A DNA stretch of 44,488 nucleotides from an uncultured Bacteroidia bacterium (GTDB lineage: Bacteria > Bacteroidota > Bacteroidia > Bacteroidales > UBA932). The translations under genes and the position numbers were made by a program. Under the pieces are notes generated by a model. That model saw only the letters and a program-made list of their open reading frames with translations. It did no database searches and was not told where the DNA came from. Each line of letters starts with the position of its first letter. Positions within the stretch are counted from its first letter, which is position 1. This document shows, in pieces, positions 25,214-33,724 of this stretch. The DNA lies in contig CACZWF010000005.1 in the NCBI GenBank assembly GCA_902784785.1, forward strand, positions 1-44,488. Direction: 5' to 3'.

Positions 25214-28200
25214 TTAAAATGTGATGCTCAAGCCGAAAATATACCGGGAGACATTGGGATAATTGCTGGAGGACCCCGTCTCCGGATCCAAACCCTCGAA
25301 ACGGGTCATCGTCAAAAGGTTTTCACCCGTAAAATAGACCCGGATCCTTTGAACGACCGGCTGCGTCCAGCGTTGCGGGAAAGTATATCCCAGCGAAACA
25401 TTTCTCAACTTGACATATGATGCGTCCTGAAGCCAATAGTCATTGGACACGGTATTGCGTCCGCCATCATTGGTCGTAATCGCCGGAATCGTGCTGTCCG
25501 GATTGGAAGGCGACCACGCGTTCAAGAATTTCTTATTGATGACAGATCCGTTGCGAAGGACATTCGTATACCAAGTGCTGTTCAGATATTGGCTGACTCC
25601 GGCCACACCGGTGAATAGAATGGAAAAGTCAATTCCCTTCCAACCGGCCGTCAAATTTAGTCCGAAGAAATGACTGGGATAACTATGTCCTTTGATGACA
25701 CGGTCGTTGTCATCGATGATTTTATATCCGACCTCTCCCGGTTGCTGTTGGTCTTTATAGATGAAATCACCCGGTTGAGGAGTGGAGGGATAGAAAATAT
25801 ACCCATCCGCCAACATCCGGTCGATTTTCTCCTGGGTGGCGATGCACTCCACCTCCCGGACATAATAATCGTAGATGCCGAAGCCCTCGAGCAGAATACG
25901 TTGCCCGGAATAGGTCGGGATGGAACCGTGATACTTCAGCACCCGGTTACGTACAAAGGAATAGTTGACGGATACGCCATAGGTAAAATCACTGCCGATG
26001 CCGCTTTTCCAAGACAGTTCGGTCTCCAAACCCATATTTCTGACCACGGCGGCATTCTCAAAGGGAGCCTCCAAATAGCCGAAGACACCAGGGATACTTG
26101 CCCGAATCAAAATGCCATCCGTCTGTTTATGGTACGCATCAAAAGTCCATTCGAGTTTACCTTTGAAGGCGCTCAGATCAAGTCCCACATCTGTCATCGT
26201 CGTGGTCTCCCAGGTCAAATTCTTGTTGACAATGGAACTCACGCCGGCGCCGGGAACGATCGAGCCGTCAAAAACATAACTCCGACGTTCATAAAGCAAT
26301 TGGGTGGCATAATCACCGACCGCATTGTTCCCCAGTTTTCCCCAGGAAGCGCGAATTTTCAGGTTGTCCATCGCCGACACTTTAAACCAGGGCTCCTCAG
26401 ATATTCTCCATGCGGCGGAGAAGGACGGGAACACCCCCCAACGATGACCGGGCGCGAAACGGGAAGAACCATCCGCGCGCGCATTCGCCTCAAAAATATA
26501 ACGGCCTTTATAATCGTAATTGATCCGGCCGAACACCGACTGTACGGCGCTGTCCGTGGAATTGCCTTTCATCGCGGACGGCGTGGCGGCCGCATCCATC
26601 GTAGGTGTCGACGCGCTCAAGACATCCATCGCCTGCGCATAGGTATAATGATATCTCCTATACTCCTGGTTGTAACCGACGGTCAGACTCAAATTATGAT
26701 CCTCCAGTTTCGGCAGAATGTCCCAGTGAAGATATGAATCAACCATCAAGGTATAATCCAGACTATTCTGTTCCGTAAGCTGATTGGAGGTGGTGCCGGA
26801 CGTAATTAAAACGGCGTTGTTTTTAAGATCCCATAGATTGACATTGGGATAATTCATCTGCTTGAGCACGTAAAAATCACCCGTCGCAGCCACGCTGTTG
26901 TACCACACCAAATTGGGCAGGAAGGTGATGTCCAACCCCAATTTCCCTGTCAGTTTATAGTTCGATTGCAAACGGTCGTAAGCGGAATTGGTCGCATAGA
27001 TATTGCCGGCCTGCACATTGCCGCCGGGAGCCCATTCGCCGCCGAACCTGCCGTCCGAAGAAATCGGGAGCGTACCCGGTGAGGAATTGCCGACAGCGGA
27101 CATGAGCGTAGATATCTCGACGGCGTTTTTCCTTCCGTAATAGCCACTGATATTGGCCGTCAAACGGAGCCAGTTCGTCACATCCGCCGTGATATTGGAA
27201 CGGACGGAATAACGCTGGTACTTGGTCCCTGCCAACAAACCGTTATTCTGCAAAAAGCCCAGCGAAACCAGATATTTTACCGTTTTGCTTCCGCCTGACA
27301 CCTGTAGGTTATGATCTTGAAAGAAGGATGGCTTGAAAACTTCCCGGAACCAGTCCGTATTACAATAAATCTCATTCTTTCCTTGATTGGCCGCCCATTC
27401 GTCAATGATGTCCTGGCCAAAGGGACGGACGGACCCCGCATTGGCAGAGGCGTCATTGATGGTGTTCATATATTGAACATAATCACTGACAATGTCGATG
27501 GGCATAGAGGCCGTCTGAACGCCTGCCTTCCCATTGTAAGTGATACGGGCATTCCCTTCCTTTCCCGACTTGGTCGTAATAAGTATGACACCGTTGGCGG
27601 CCCGGGAGCCATAAATGGCGGAAGAAGCGGCATCCTTCAAGACGGACATCGACGCCACATCTTGTGGATTGACATCCGACAGGCTTCCGATAACACCGTC
27701 AATCACAACCAAAGGAGAACTATTGTTCAGCGTTCCCAGACCTCGAATGGTCACCGTAGCCTCATCGGCCCCCGGCTCACCGGAACTCTGTTGGGCAAGC
27801 AAACCCGATGAAACACCCTGTAAACCAGAAGATAAATTGGTTACCGCTCTCTTCTCGCCGCTCTCCTCAAGATTGACAGCCGAAACAGAACCCGACAAGT
27901 TGACCTTTTTCTGGGTACCATAACCAACCACCACCGTGGCGTCAAGGAACTCATTGTCCGGAGTCAGGCCCACGTCAATACTATTTCGGTCACCGACCGT
28001 TTCTTCGACGGTCTTATATCCCAAAAAAGAGAATTCCAAAATATCTCCGGAAGAGACAGAAATGGAATATTTACCATCCAAATCTGATACTTCCCCGTAT
28101 CCCGGCTTTCCTTTGATTTGAATCCCGGCACCAGGAAGAGGCATACCGGCCTCGTCAACGATGAGACCGGTAACCACTTTCTTGGAACTATCCTGCGCGT

Positions 28201-28267
28201 AAGCGGTGAGAACCGCCAGTAATAGAATAAGGATGCAGGGAATACCCTTTTTACCAACCCAACGCAT
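25214..28267 (-). CDS. SusC/RagA-family TonB-linked outer membrane transporter (PUL B)
   Basis: Read from ATG 28267 (1017 residues), it starts MRWVGKKGIPCILILLLAVL, a good signal peptide. In-frame ATGs at 28282 and 28288 would add a charged tail and overlap the small gene further. Domains are carboxypeptidase-regulatory-like (about 30-95), a plug with V-V-V-G-Y-G-T-Q-K-K and S-A-I-Y-G-S-R-A-A-N-G-V, and a barrel ending in aromatic residues (F-G-L-S-I-T-F). The start codon lies inside the last codons of the 44-residue upstream frame (17-bp overlap), suggesting translational coupling. It imports the oligosaccharides produced by PUL B enzymes. Confidence 0.95.
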   Translation of the reverse strand: MRWVGKKGIPCILILLLAVLTAYAQDSSKKVVTGLIVDEAGMPLPGAGIQIKGKPGYGEVSDLDGKYSISVSSGDILEFSFLGYKTVEETVGDRNSIDVGLTPDNEFLDATVVVGYGTQKKVNLSGSVSAVNLEESGEKRAVTNLSSGLQGVSSGLLAQQSSGEPGADEATVTIRGLGTLNNSSPLVVIDGVIGSLSDVNPQDVASMSVLKDAASSAIYGSRAANGVILITTKSGKEGNARITYNGKAGVQTASMPIDIVSDYVQYMNTINDASANAGSVRPFGQDIIDEWAANQGKNEIYCNTDWFREVFKPSFFQDHNLQVSGGSKTVKYLVSLGFLQNNGLLAGTKYQRYSVRSNITADVTNWLRLTANISGYYGRKNAVEISTLMSAVGNSSPGTLPISSDGRFGGEWAPGGNVQAGNIYATNSAYDRLQSNYKLTGKLGLDITFLPNLVWYNSVAATGDFYVLKQMNYPNVNLWDLKNNAVLITSGTTSNQLTEQNSLDYTLMVDSYLHWDILPKLEDHNLSLTVGYNQEYRRYHYTYAQAMDVLSASTPTMDAAATPSAMKGNSTDSAVQSVFGRINYDYKGRYIFEANARADGSSRFAPGHRWGVFPSFSAAWRISEEPWFKVSAMDNLKIRASWGKLGNNAVGDYATQLLYERRSYVFDGSIVPGAGVSSIVNKNLTWETTTMTDVGLDLSAFKGKLEWTFDAYHKQTDGILIRASIPGVFGYLEAPFENAAVVRNMGLETELSWKSGIGSDFTYGVSVNYSFVRNRVLKYHGSIPTYSGQRILLEGFGIYDYYVREVECIATQEKIDRMLADGYIFYPSTPQPGDFIYKDQQQPGEVGYKIIDDNDRVIKGHSYPSHFFGLNLTAGWKGIDFSILFTGVAGVSQYLNSTWYTNVLRNGSVINKKFLNAWSPSNPDSTIPAITTNDGGRNTVSNDYWLQDASYVKLRNVSLGYTFPQRWTQPVVQRIRVYFTGENLLTMTRFEGLDPETGSSSNYPNVSRYIFGLSITF

Positions 28268-28385
28268 CTTCGTCCGTTTCATCAACAAACGTTACGGTCT
28301 CACTGTAAGAGGCCTCGCAGACATAATTCTCAAACCGAAGGAGAAAACTCTCCGATTGAGGTTTTTCGTATTTTTTGATGCTCAT
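28251..28385 (-). CDS. 44-residue small protein overlapping the susC start
   Basis: ATG 28385 to TAA 28251 encodes a 44-residue acidic peptide starting MSIKKYEKPQSESF and ending D-A-L-G-W. It has no signal peptide or membrane segment. It begins 23 bp after the stop of the fimbrillin/FISUMP gene and ends 17 bp inside susC in another frame. The start M-x-K-K-Y-x-K-P resembles small genes of unknown role often seen in Bacteroidetes surface operons. It may act as a leader peptide coupling translation into susC, or encode a real small protein. I rate the frame as likely translated because it fills the whole intergenic gap. Confidence 0.6.
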   Translation of the reverse strand: MSIKKYEKPQSESFLLRFENYVCEASYSETVTFVDETDEDALGW

Positions 28386-28408
28386 AAGAATTTTGTTTTT
28401 GACGGGAA

Positions 28409-30393
28409 CTACGGCTTTACCATACAACGTACCGGCATTCCAAATTGGGAACGCGCAGCCTCTGTCGTAGAAATAGAGCTATCCGAAGTTTTGCAGAACA
28501 AAGAACGGCCAAACATATGCGCGTTGTAGGCGGGCGTCGCAGACAGCGTTGCTGTCCAACAACGGATATACCCCTCGGTATTCGTAAATGTCCATCCATT
28601 TAAGTATCCTGAAGCAGGATAATAGGACGAGGTATTTCCGTCATCAAAGGTCAATCCACCTTCATCAAAATTGACATTGGCCGCGGTAAAATTGTCTCTC
28701 CATGCATTCGAGCTGATTGGAACCATATAGCCGGGAGGACAAGGATCATAATTGGTCTTGGTGGATGCGGAGATACTCCACAACGATTGCGCGTTATTGG
28801 CTTGATCTTCCGTAGTGATCCAGGTGTGATAAGTTGAGCCATACAGAATCGTCGACGGATGGGAAATCGTGTAACCGATAGCGTCCGGAGTGACTGCGGC
28901 ATTCACTGAAGTCAGGCCGTTGAAGCTAACTCCGTGCCCGTCGATTTTGACTGCAGAATTAAACACCGAGCCGGAAGAATTGCTGGCCGGGAACGGGTCC
29001 TTTCTACCCCATTGATAATACAGTCCACCGGCGCCATCGTCGCTGAGGGCTCCCAGATTGCGCTTGGCCAGCGTGTAAGTGGAGGTATAGACATAGTGCG
29101 TCGGGGTCAATGGATCGGTACGGGAGTACCAGATATGCCAGCTCCATACAATGACGCCGCTCGGATCCATCAGGACAATGGATGCATTTCCTTCCGCATT
29201 GGGGTTCACTCGGAAATTGATATTTCCACTGTTGCCGATACCCACACCGGAAATGAAGGAAGAAGCGCCGCTGCACCAGAACCAATACGCTTTGTATCCA
29301 TCCGTCGTAGGCTGCGAACCGGCAAATACATTTGATTTATCAACCTTTTGCGCCGCAAAACGATAGTATCCGCCCGAATTGACAATATAGCAATTTGCCC
29401 GGTTGCCGCCGCTGCGGCCAATCAAATCGACATAGGTCTGGGTTCCTTTCTTTTGCGCGATCTTCGTATCTATATCGGAAAACTCCAGAAGATATTGGTG
29501 AGAGGCCTTGAACACCTTGGCGGGATTCACGGCAAAGGTGACTTTCTGGCCGTTGGTCATTTCCAAGACAAACTGGCAATTGGCATCGGTCAAGTCCACC
29601 GGCTTGATGGCAACCCAGGCATCTTGCGCCGAACTCGCCACAGCGGTGTTGGGGAAGTTGACCACCAAAGTCTTTCCCGCATCACCGACAGCGGTTGAAG
29701 TCACCGTTCCACCGATGCAATCGACGTTCACACTGCCCACAAACGCGACATTGGCCGTCATCGTCAGGGATTTGAGAACAGCGTCGGCATAGACACAATC
29801 ACTGCAGTCGATATGGAATTTAAGAAAGGCCAGCGGATGCCAGAACTCGGTCGTATAAGCGCCCGCCTCAGCGTCATAGTCGGCATAAGAAGTCCTGCCG
29901 AGCATGAAATCGCTGACCCCGACAATGTCATTGATGCTGGTGGCCTGATTGACCTCTCCGGGAATTGTGAGGGAAAGACTCGTCGCATCTGCCCCGTAGC
30001 TGGAACTGTACGGATAGATCGAATAAAGCTCAAATGTCTCCGATGCCGGAGTCAAAGAACCGGTAAATTTTCCGGTAGCCGAGCCTGCGGCCGATTCCGC
30101 CAAAGAAAACTGGATGTTGGAATTGGAAGAATTGTCCTTTTCCCAAACGCTGATTTTATCGCCTGCCTTCCAAAGAATTTGGTTGGTTCCGGATATTTCG
30201 GTCTTGGTGATGGATCCGGAAGATGCGATGAGAGAAACAGGGCCGTCGGGCCGTTGAGGCGCTTCAGGGACGTCCTCAGCTTGCTCAGAAGGAGTCTCTA
30301 TACCCCCCCCATTGAGTCATTTTGAACCGCCTCTTTTGAGCAGGAAATCAAAAGCGCGGAAACAACGAAAAGTGAAAATAAAGTCTTTTTCAT
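28409..30393 (-). CDS. Fimbrillin-like / FISUMP-domain surface lipoprotein, frameshifted in a G8 tract
   Basis: The gene starts at ATG 30393 with a lipoprotein signal (MKKTLFSLFVVSALLISC). After 31 codons it meets TAG (30298-30300), because the run of eight G (plus-strand C, 30303-30310) shifts frame. With nine G it would read M-G-G-G-I-E-T-P and join the long downstream frame, which ends at 28409. The body is fimbrillin-like (Mfa-type; F-E-L-Y-S-I-Y-P-Y). The C-terminus is a FISUMP domain, with Y-Y-Q-W-G-R-K-D-P-F-P, Y-D-P-C-P-P-G-Y-M-V-P, P-A-S-G-Y-L-N-G and a final V-R-C-M-V-K. It is the first gene of operon B. Possible explanations are phase variation by slippage, a decayed gene, or a sequencing error. 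The downstream part also has no ATG near its beginning. Confidence 0.82.
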
Positions 30394-30419
30394 CGTTAAT
30401 TATTATAATAATTGAATCA

Positions 30420-30470
30420 CAAATGTAACTTTTATCTGCTTAAGAAACAAATATTTTTGCGAGATCACTT
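30420..30470 (-). promoter_or_regulatory. PUL B promoter with the same operator-like block as PUL A
   Basis: On the minus strand there is a -33 TTTG (30448-30451), a spacer of exactly 20 nt and a -7 TACATTTG (30420-30427). The predicted start is near 30415, giving a leader of about 20 nt before ATG 30393. The block 30433-30470 (AAGTGAT, then AAAAATATTTG, then CTTAAGCAGATA) matches 12679-12717 almost base for base, while the flanks differ. It overlaps the TGA stop of the mannonate dehydratase gene, so PUL B may also receive read-through from the uronate operon. Confidence 0.85.
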
Positions 30471-31631
30471 GCGTGCGGCGACGCCCGCCTGCAGGCCGCG
30501 GAGCTCGGCGATGCCGCGCATACGGCCATAGAATGAATAACCGGGGTTGTTGCGCCGACCCAGGTCGTCACACATCTGATGGCCGTGGTCAGGACGGCAG
30601 AAAATGCGGAATTTGCGGCGTTGCATCACGTCCAGCAGGGCGTCCATCATCGCCGGCATATCCACGTCTCCCTCCAGGTGATTGTCTTCGATATAACTGC
30701 CGTCCGGCTCGCGGCGCGTACTGCGGAAATGGACGAAATCCGTCCTGTCTCCGAATTCACGCAACATCTCCGGAAGAGCGTTGTCCGCCCGGATGCCGAA
30801 GGAGCCCGTACACAGGCACAAGCCGTTGGACGGATTGGGAACGGCGGCCACCAGCGCCCGGAAATCATCGGCCACCGACATAATGCGGGGCAGACCGAAA
30901 AGGGGCACGGGCGGGTCGTCGGGATGGATGACCATTCTCACACCAACCTCATCCGCCACCGGACAGACCTCCCGTAGGAAGTCAATCAGATGGCTGCGCA
31001 GCGTCTCCGGCGTCACGCCATCATAGCGAGCCAGCTCCGCGCGGAACTGATCCAAGGTAAAACTTTCCTCACTGCCGGGAAGTCCCGCGATGATGGTGCG
31101 GGTCAATTTTTCAATCTCAGCAGAAGACATTTTATCGTAATACGCTTGCGCACGCGCAATTTCTTCAGCGGAATACTCGTTCTTCGCCGCCGCGCGCTTC
31201 AAGATAAAGAGGTCGAAAGCCATCAGGGCCGTCTTGTCAAAACGCAGGCACAGCGACCCGTCCGGAAGCGGGTATTCCAAGTCGGTCCGCGTCCAGTCCA
31301 GCACCGGCATAAAATTGTAAGTCACGCAGAAAATGCCGCAGGCGGCCAGATTCCGGAGCGACTGCTTGTAATTCTCCACATAGCGGCGCCACTCCCCTGT
31401 CTGGGTCTTGATGTGCTCGTGGACCGGAACACTCTCGACGACGCTCCAAGTCATTCCCGCCTCGGCCACCAAACGCTGGCGCTCACGGATTTCCTCCGTC
31501 GGCCACACCTCCCCATTGGGAATATGATGAAGGGCCGTCACAATATCCGTGATCCCCGCCTGACGGATAAAAGCCAGACTGACGGGATCGGAAGGTCCGT
31601 ACCAACGGAAACTTTCTCTCATTTTATACAT
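30465..31631 (-). CDS. uxuA: Mannonate dehydratase
   Basis: This 388-residue protein is of the usual family length. It converts D-mannonate to 2-keto-3-deoxygluconate (EC 4.2.1.8), a cytoplasmic step of glucuronate breakdown. UxuA signatures are R-W-Y-G-P near the start, [11 protein letters not shown] near 35-45, [17 protein letters not shown] (metal-binding Cys), D-F-V-H-F-R and the late P-D-H-G-H-Q-M. The first ATG (31631) is 5 bp after the preceding stop. An in-frame ATG at 31622 is an equally possible start. It follows the mannonate oxidoreductase gene in one operon and directly precedes the PUL B promoter. Confidence 0.95.
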   Translation of the reverse strand: MYKMRESFRWYGPSDPVSLAFIRQAGITDIVTALHHIPNGEVWPTEEIRERQRLVAEAGMTWSVVESVPVHEHIKTQTGEWRRYVENYKQSLRNLAACGIFCVTYNFMPVLDWTRTDLEYPLPDGSLCLRFDKTALMAFDLFILKRAAAKNEYSAEEIARAQAYYDKMSSAEIEKLTRTIIAGLPGSEESFTLDQFRAELARYDGVTPETLRSHLIDFLREVCPVADEVGVRMVIHPDDPPVPLFGLPRIMSVADDFRALVAAVPNPSNGLCLCTGSFGIRADNALPEMLREFGDRTDFVHFRSTRREPDGSYIEDNHLEGDVDMPAMMDALLDVMQRRKFRIFCRPDHGHQMCDDLGRRNNPGYSFYGRMRGIAELRGLQAGVAARK

Positions 31632-31636
31632 AGGCG

Positions 31637-32458
31637 TCAGATGCTGAAGGATTCAAAACCGCCGTCCACAATGGAAATGGTTCCGGTGACGGCGGCGGAG
31701 GCGTCACTGGCCAGGTAATGCAGGGTGCCCAACAGTTCATCCGACTCCAAAAAGCGGCCGAAGGGGGTGTGCCCCAGAATTTTTTCCGAACGAGGGGTGA
31801 GCGAACCATCGGGGTTGGTCAGCAAAGTGCGGTTCTGTTCCGACAGGATGAAACCGGGAGCGATGCCGTTCACACGGATGCCGTCACCGAATTTGAGGGC
31901 CATCTCACCGGCGAGGTATTTGGTCCAACTGGCGACGGCTGATTTGGCGGCTCCATAGCCCGCCACACGCGTGAGCGGACGGAAAGAACTCTCGGAGCAG
32001 AAATTGATGATGGAACCTTTCTTATTGTCGGCCATCACCCGGGCGAAGACCAGCGTGGGGATGATGGTTCCGAACAAATTGAGGTCGACGACCTTGCGGA
32101 CCGCGTCCACATCCAGGTCGAAAATGGTCTTGTCGGGCGGTACCGTGGCGGCCGGCATATTTCCGCCCGCCGCGTTCAACAGGACATCGATGGTCCCGTA
32201 GTTGTCCAAAATCGCCTGACGGCAAGCCTCCAGGGAAGCTTTGTCCATCACGTCACAAGCGAGGAACATCGCCTCTCCGCCGGCCTTTTTGATGTCGGCG
32301 ACAATCCCTTCCGCTTTCTCGGCGGAATGCGCCCGGGCCAGCAGCACGACGCGCGCGCCCTGCGTGCCGAAATAGCGGACGATCGTCTGCCCCAACACAC
32401 CACAGGCCCCCGTAACCACGACGACCTTACCGTTTAAATCAAAATAATTCGTTTTCAT
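31637..32458 (-). CDS. uxuB: SDR-family D-mannonate oxidoreductase (fructuronate reductase role)
   Basis: This 273-residue short-chain dehydrogenase has the nucleotide motif TGACGVLG (16-23), NAAGGN (95-100), and catalytic Ser with Y-G-A-A-K (Tyr168, Lys172). Signatures of the Bacteroidetes mannonate-oxidoreductase SDR group are [26 protein letters not shown] and H-T-P-F-G-R-F. This type replaces the unrelated long-chain UxuB of enterobacteria. It should reduce D-fructuronate to D-mannonate, feeding the adjacent UxuA. KduD (another SDR of uronate metabolism) is the main alternative, but the pairing with UxuA argues against it. Confidence 0.85.
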   Translation of the reverse strand: MKTNYFDLNGKVVVVTGACGVLGQTIVRYFGTQGARVVLLARAHSAEKAEGIVADIKKAGGEAMFLACDVMDKASLEACRQAILDNYGTIDVLLNAAGGNMPAATVPPDKTIFDLDVDAVRKVVDLNLFGTIIPTLVFARVMADNKKGSIINFCSESSFRPLTRVAGYGAAKSAVASWTKYLAGEMALKFGDGIRVNGIAPGFILSEQNRTLLTNPDGSLTPRSEKILGHTPFGRFLESDELLGTLHYLASDASAAVTGTISIVDGGFESFSI

Positions 32459-32547
32459 TTCGCAAAGTTAGTAAATCAATCCCCCGATTGTTTTTCAAAA
32501 AACGAAAAAAAATATTCATTTTGCGAAATAAGGATTATCTTTGCGCT
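32459..32547. promoter_or_regulatory. Divergent promoter region of uxuB-type operon and XylR-type regulator
   Basis: Facing outward are two -7 boxes: TATCTTTG (32536-32543, plus) and TAACTTTG (32463-32470, minus). Each lies 4 nt from the ATG it serves (32548 and 32458). Neither has a TTTG -33 at the usual 19-21 nt spacing. On the minus strand the nearest TTTG is 25 nt away. An inverted repeat CAATC-CCCC-GATTG (32477-32490) sits where a regulator could bind next to the uxuB promoter. The short distances predict leaderless or nearly leaderless mRNAs. Confidence 0.6.
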
Positions 32548-33687
32548 ATGTTTAAGGTGCTTCTACTCTGCGACTATTCGCGAACGCCGGAAAGGCGCTT
32601 GCTGCAAGGACTGTTCAATTATGCCAACGAACAAGGAGGGTGGGACTTTATCCCCGTCCCGTTTTTCAGTTGGAACAACACCCGAAAATCTAACGAAATC
32701 ATTGAACTCGCAAAATCCATGAACGTGGATGCCATTTTCGGACGTTGGGAGAAAATCAACCTACGCGCGGTAAAGAAATTGGGAATCCCTGTCATCACCT
32801 GGATTTCAGGAAAGATATACCCGTCCTTACCGATGCTGATTGGGGAATACCAAAATTTCGGAAAGATGGCGGCGCAATTTTTTCTTCGTCAGCACTACAC
32901 ATCCTTCGCCTTTCTGGGTTATAAAAGTATTTTCTGGTCGGAAGAAAGGATGAAAGGTTTTTTTTGCGCGCTCCCAGACGACAATTACCACCAATCGTTC
33001 TTGCGGATTGAAAAAAGCCATCAAGATTGGAACGGCGTCCGAAAATGGCTGGAAAGCCTGAAAAAGCCGGCCGCCTTGATGGTCGCCCACGACATTTTAG
33101 CCGTACCGTTAATCCGAATATGCAAAGAACTCGGCCTCGATATCCCGGAAGACATTGCCATCATCGGCGTCGACAATGATGAGTTCCTTTGCACTCTGTC
33201 TTCCCCCGCCTTGACATCCATCGACCTGAACTTCGAAAAACAAGGCTATGAATTAGGACGGGTCTTGTGGAAAATGCATACGGAAGAGAGGGTTTGGCCT
33301 GCTCGGATTCCGTTGGAACCCCTGGAACTAGTCGAACGCTCTTCCACCAAACCATTCAATATTGCGAATCGGTACACCCTTCGGATTGTCAAGAAAATGG
33401 ATGAAGAGTATGCAAAGCCTTATTCTCTTGATTACTATCTTGCGGACATCCCCCTCTCAAGACGTTCCATCGAGAAAAAGTTCAAAGCGGAATTGGGACC
33501 GGAGACTCCGCTATCCTATCTGACCAAACATCGCATCCATCACCTCTGCCGACTTCTGTCCACGACCGATATGCCCATCAGCGAAGCCGCGGAAAAATCG
33601 GGATTCATCGACATTCCCAATCTCAGCCGCCTATTCAAAAAATACACAGGAATGTCTCCCTCCGCCTACCGGAAGAAAAAGCACTAA
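32548..33687 (+). CDS. XylR-type transcription regulator (LacI-like sensor plus AraC DNA-binding domain)
   Basis: Read from ATG 32548 it has 379 residues and starts MFKVLLLCDYSRTPERRLL. The in-frame ATG at 32488 lies upstream of the -7 box and is rejected. Residues about 1-270 form a periplasmic-binding-protein-like sensor, with I-A-I-I-G-V-D-N-D-E and S-S-P-A-L-T-S-I-D as in LacI/XylR sensors. The last 100 or so residues hold two AraC helix-turn-helix motifs ending in S-R-L-F-K-K-Y-T-G-M-S-P-S-A-Y-R. This hybrid is typical of XylR-like activators that sense a sugar directly. Divergent from the mannonate operon, it most likely controls uronate genes and perhaps the two PULs. Confidence 0.9.
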   Translation: MFKVLLLCDYSRTPERRLLQGLFNYANEQGGWDFIPVPFFSWNNTRKSNEIIELAKSMNVDAIFGRWEKINLRAVKKLGIPVITWISGKIYPSLPMLIGEYQNFGKMAAQFFLRQHYTSFAFLGYKSIFWSEERMKGFFCALPDDNYHQSFLRIEKSHQDWNGVRKWLESLKKPAALMVAHDILAVPLIRICKELGLDIPEDIAIIGVDNDEFLCTLSSPALTSIDLNFEKQGYELGRVLWKMHTEERVWPARIPLEPLELVERSSTKPFNIANRYTLRIVKKMDEEYAKPYSLDYYLADIPLSRRSIEKKFKAELGPETPLSYLTKHRIHHLCRLLSTTDMPISEAAEKSGFIDIPNLSRLFKKYTGMSPSAYRKKKH

Positions 33688-33724
33688 CCAATTTCCATGA
33701 CCGCGTCCATATTATCGAAATAAA

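Noticed and set aside
30298-30393. Independent 31-residue small lipoprotein gene
   Set aside because: The peptide is a complete lipoprotein signal followed by a Gly run, and the next frame continues directly as the matching mature protein. A split gene is a better explanation than a separate small gene.
31637-32458. KduD (2-dehydro-3-deoxygluconate dehydrogenase)
   Set aside because: KduD is also an SDR of uronate metabolism, but the [11 protein letters not shown] and H-T-P-F-G-R-F signatures and the UxuA partner fit mannonate oxidoreductase better.
32477-32490. Inverted repeat as a transcription terminator
   Set aside because: The stem has only 5 bp and lies between two divergent promoters, so there is no transcript to end there. 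A regulator site is more plausible.
33688-33724. Terminator between the convergent regulator and YfhO-family genes
   Set aside because: The 37-bp gap has only a weak ATTTC/GAAAT pairing with no G/C stem. I could not support a terminator.
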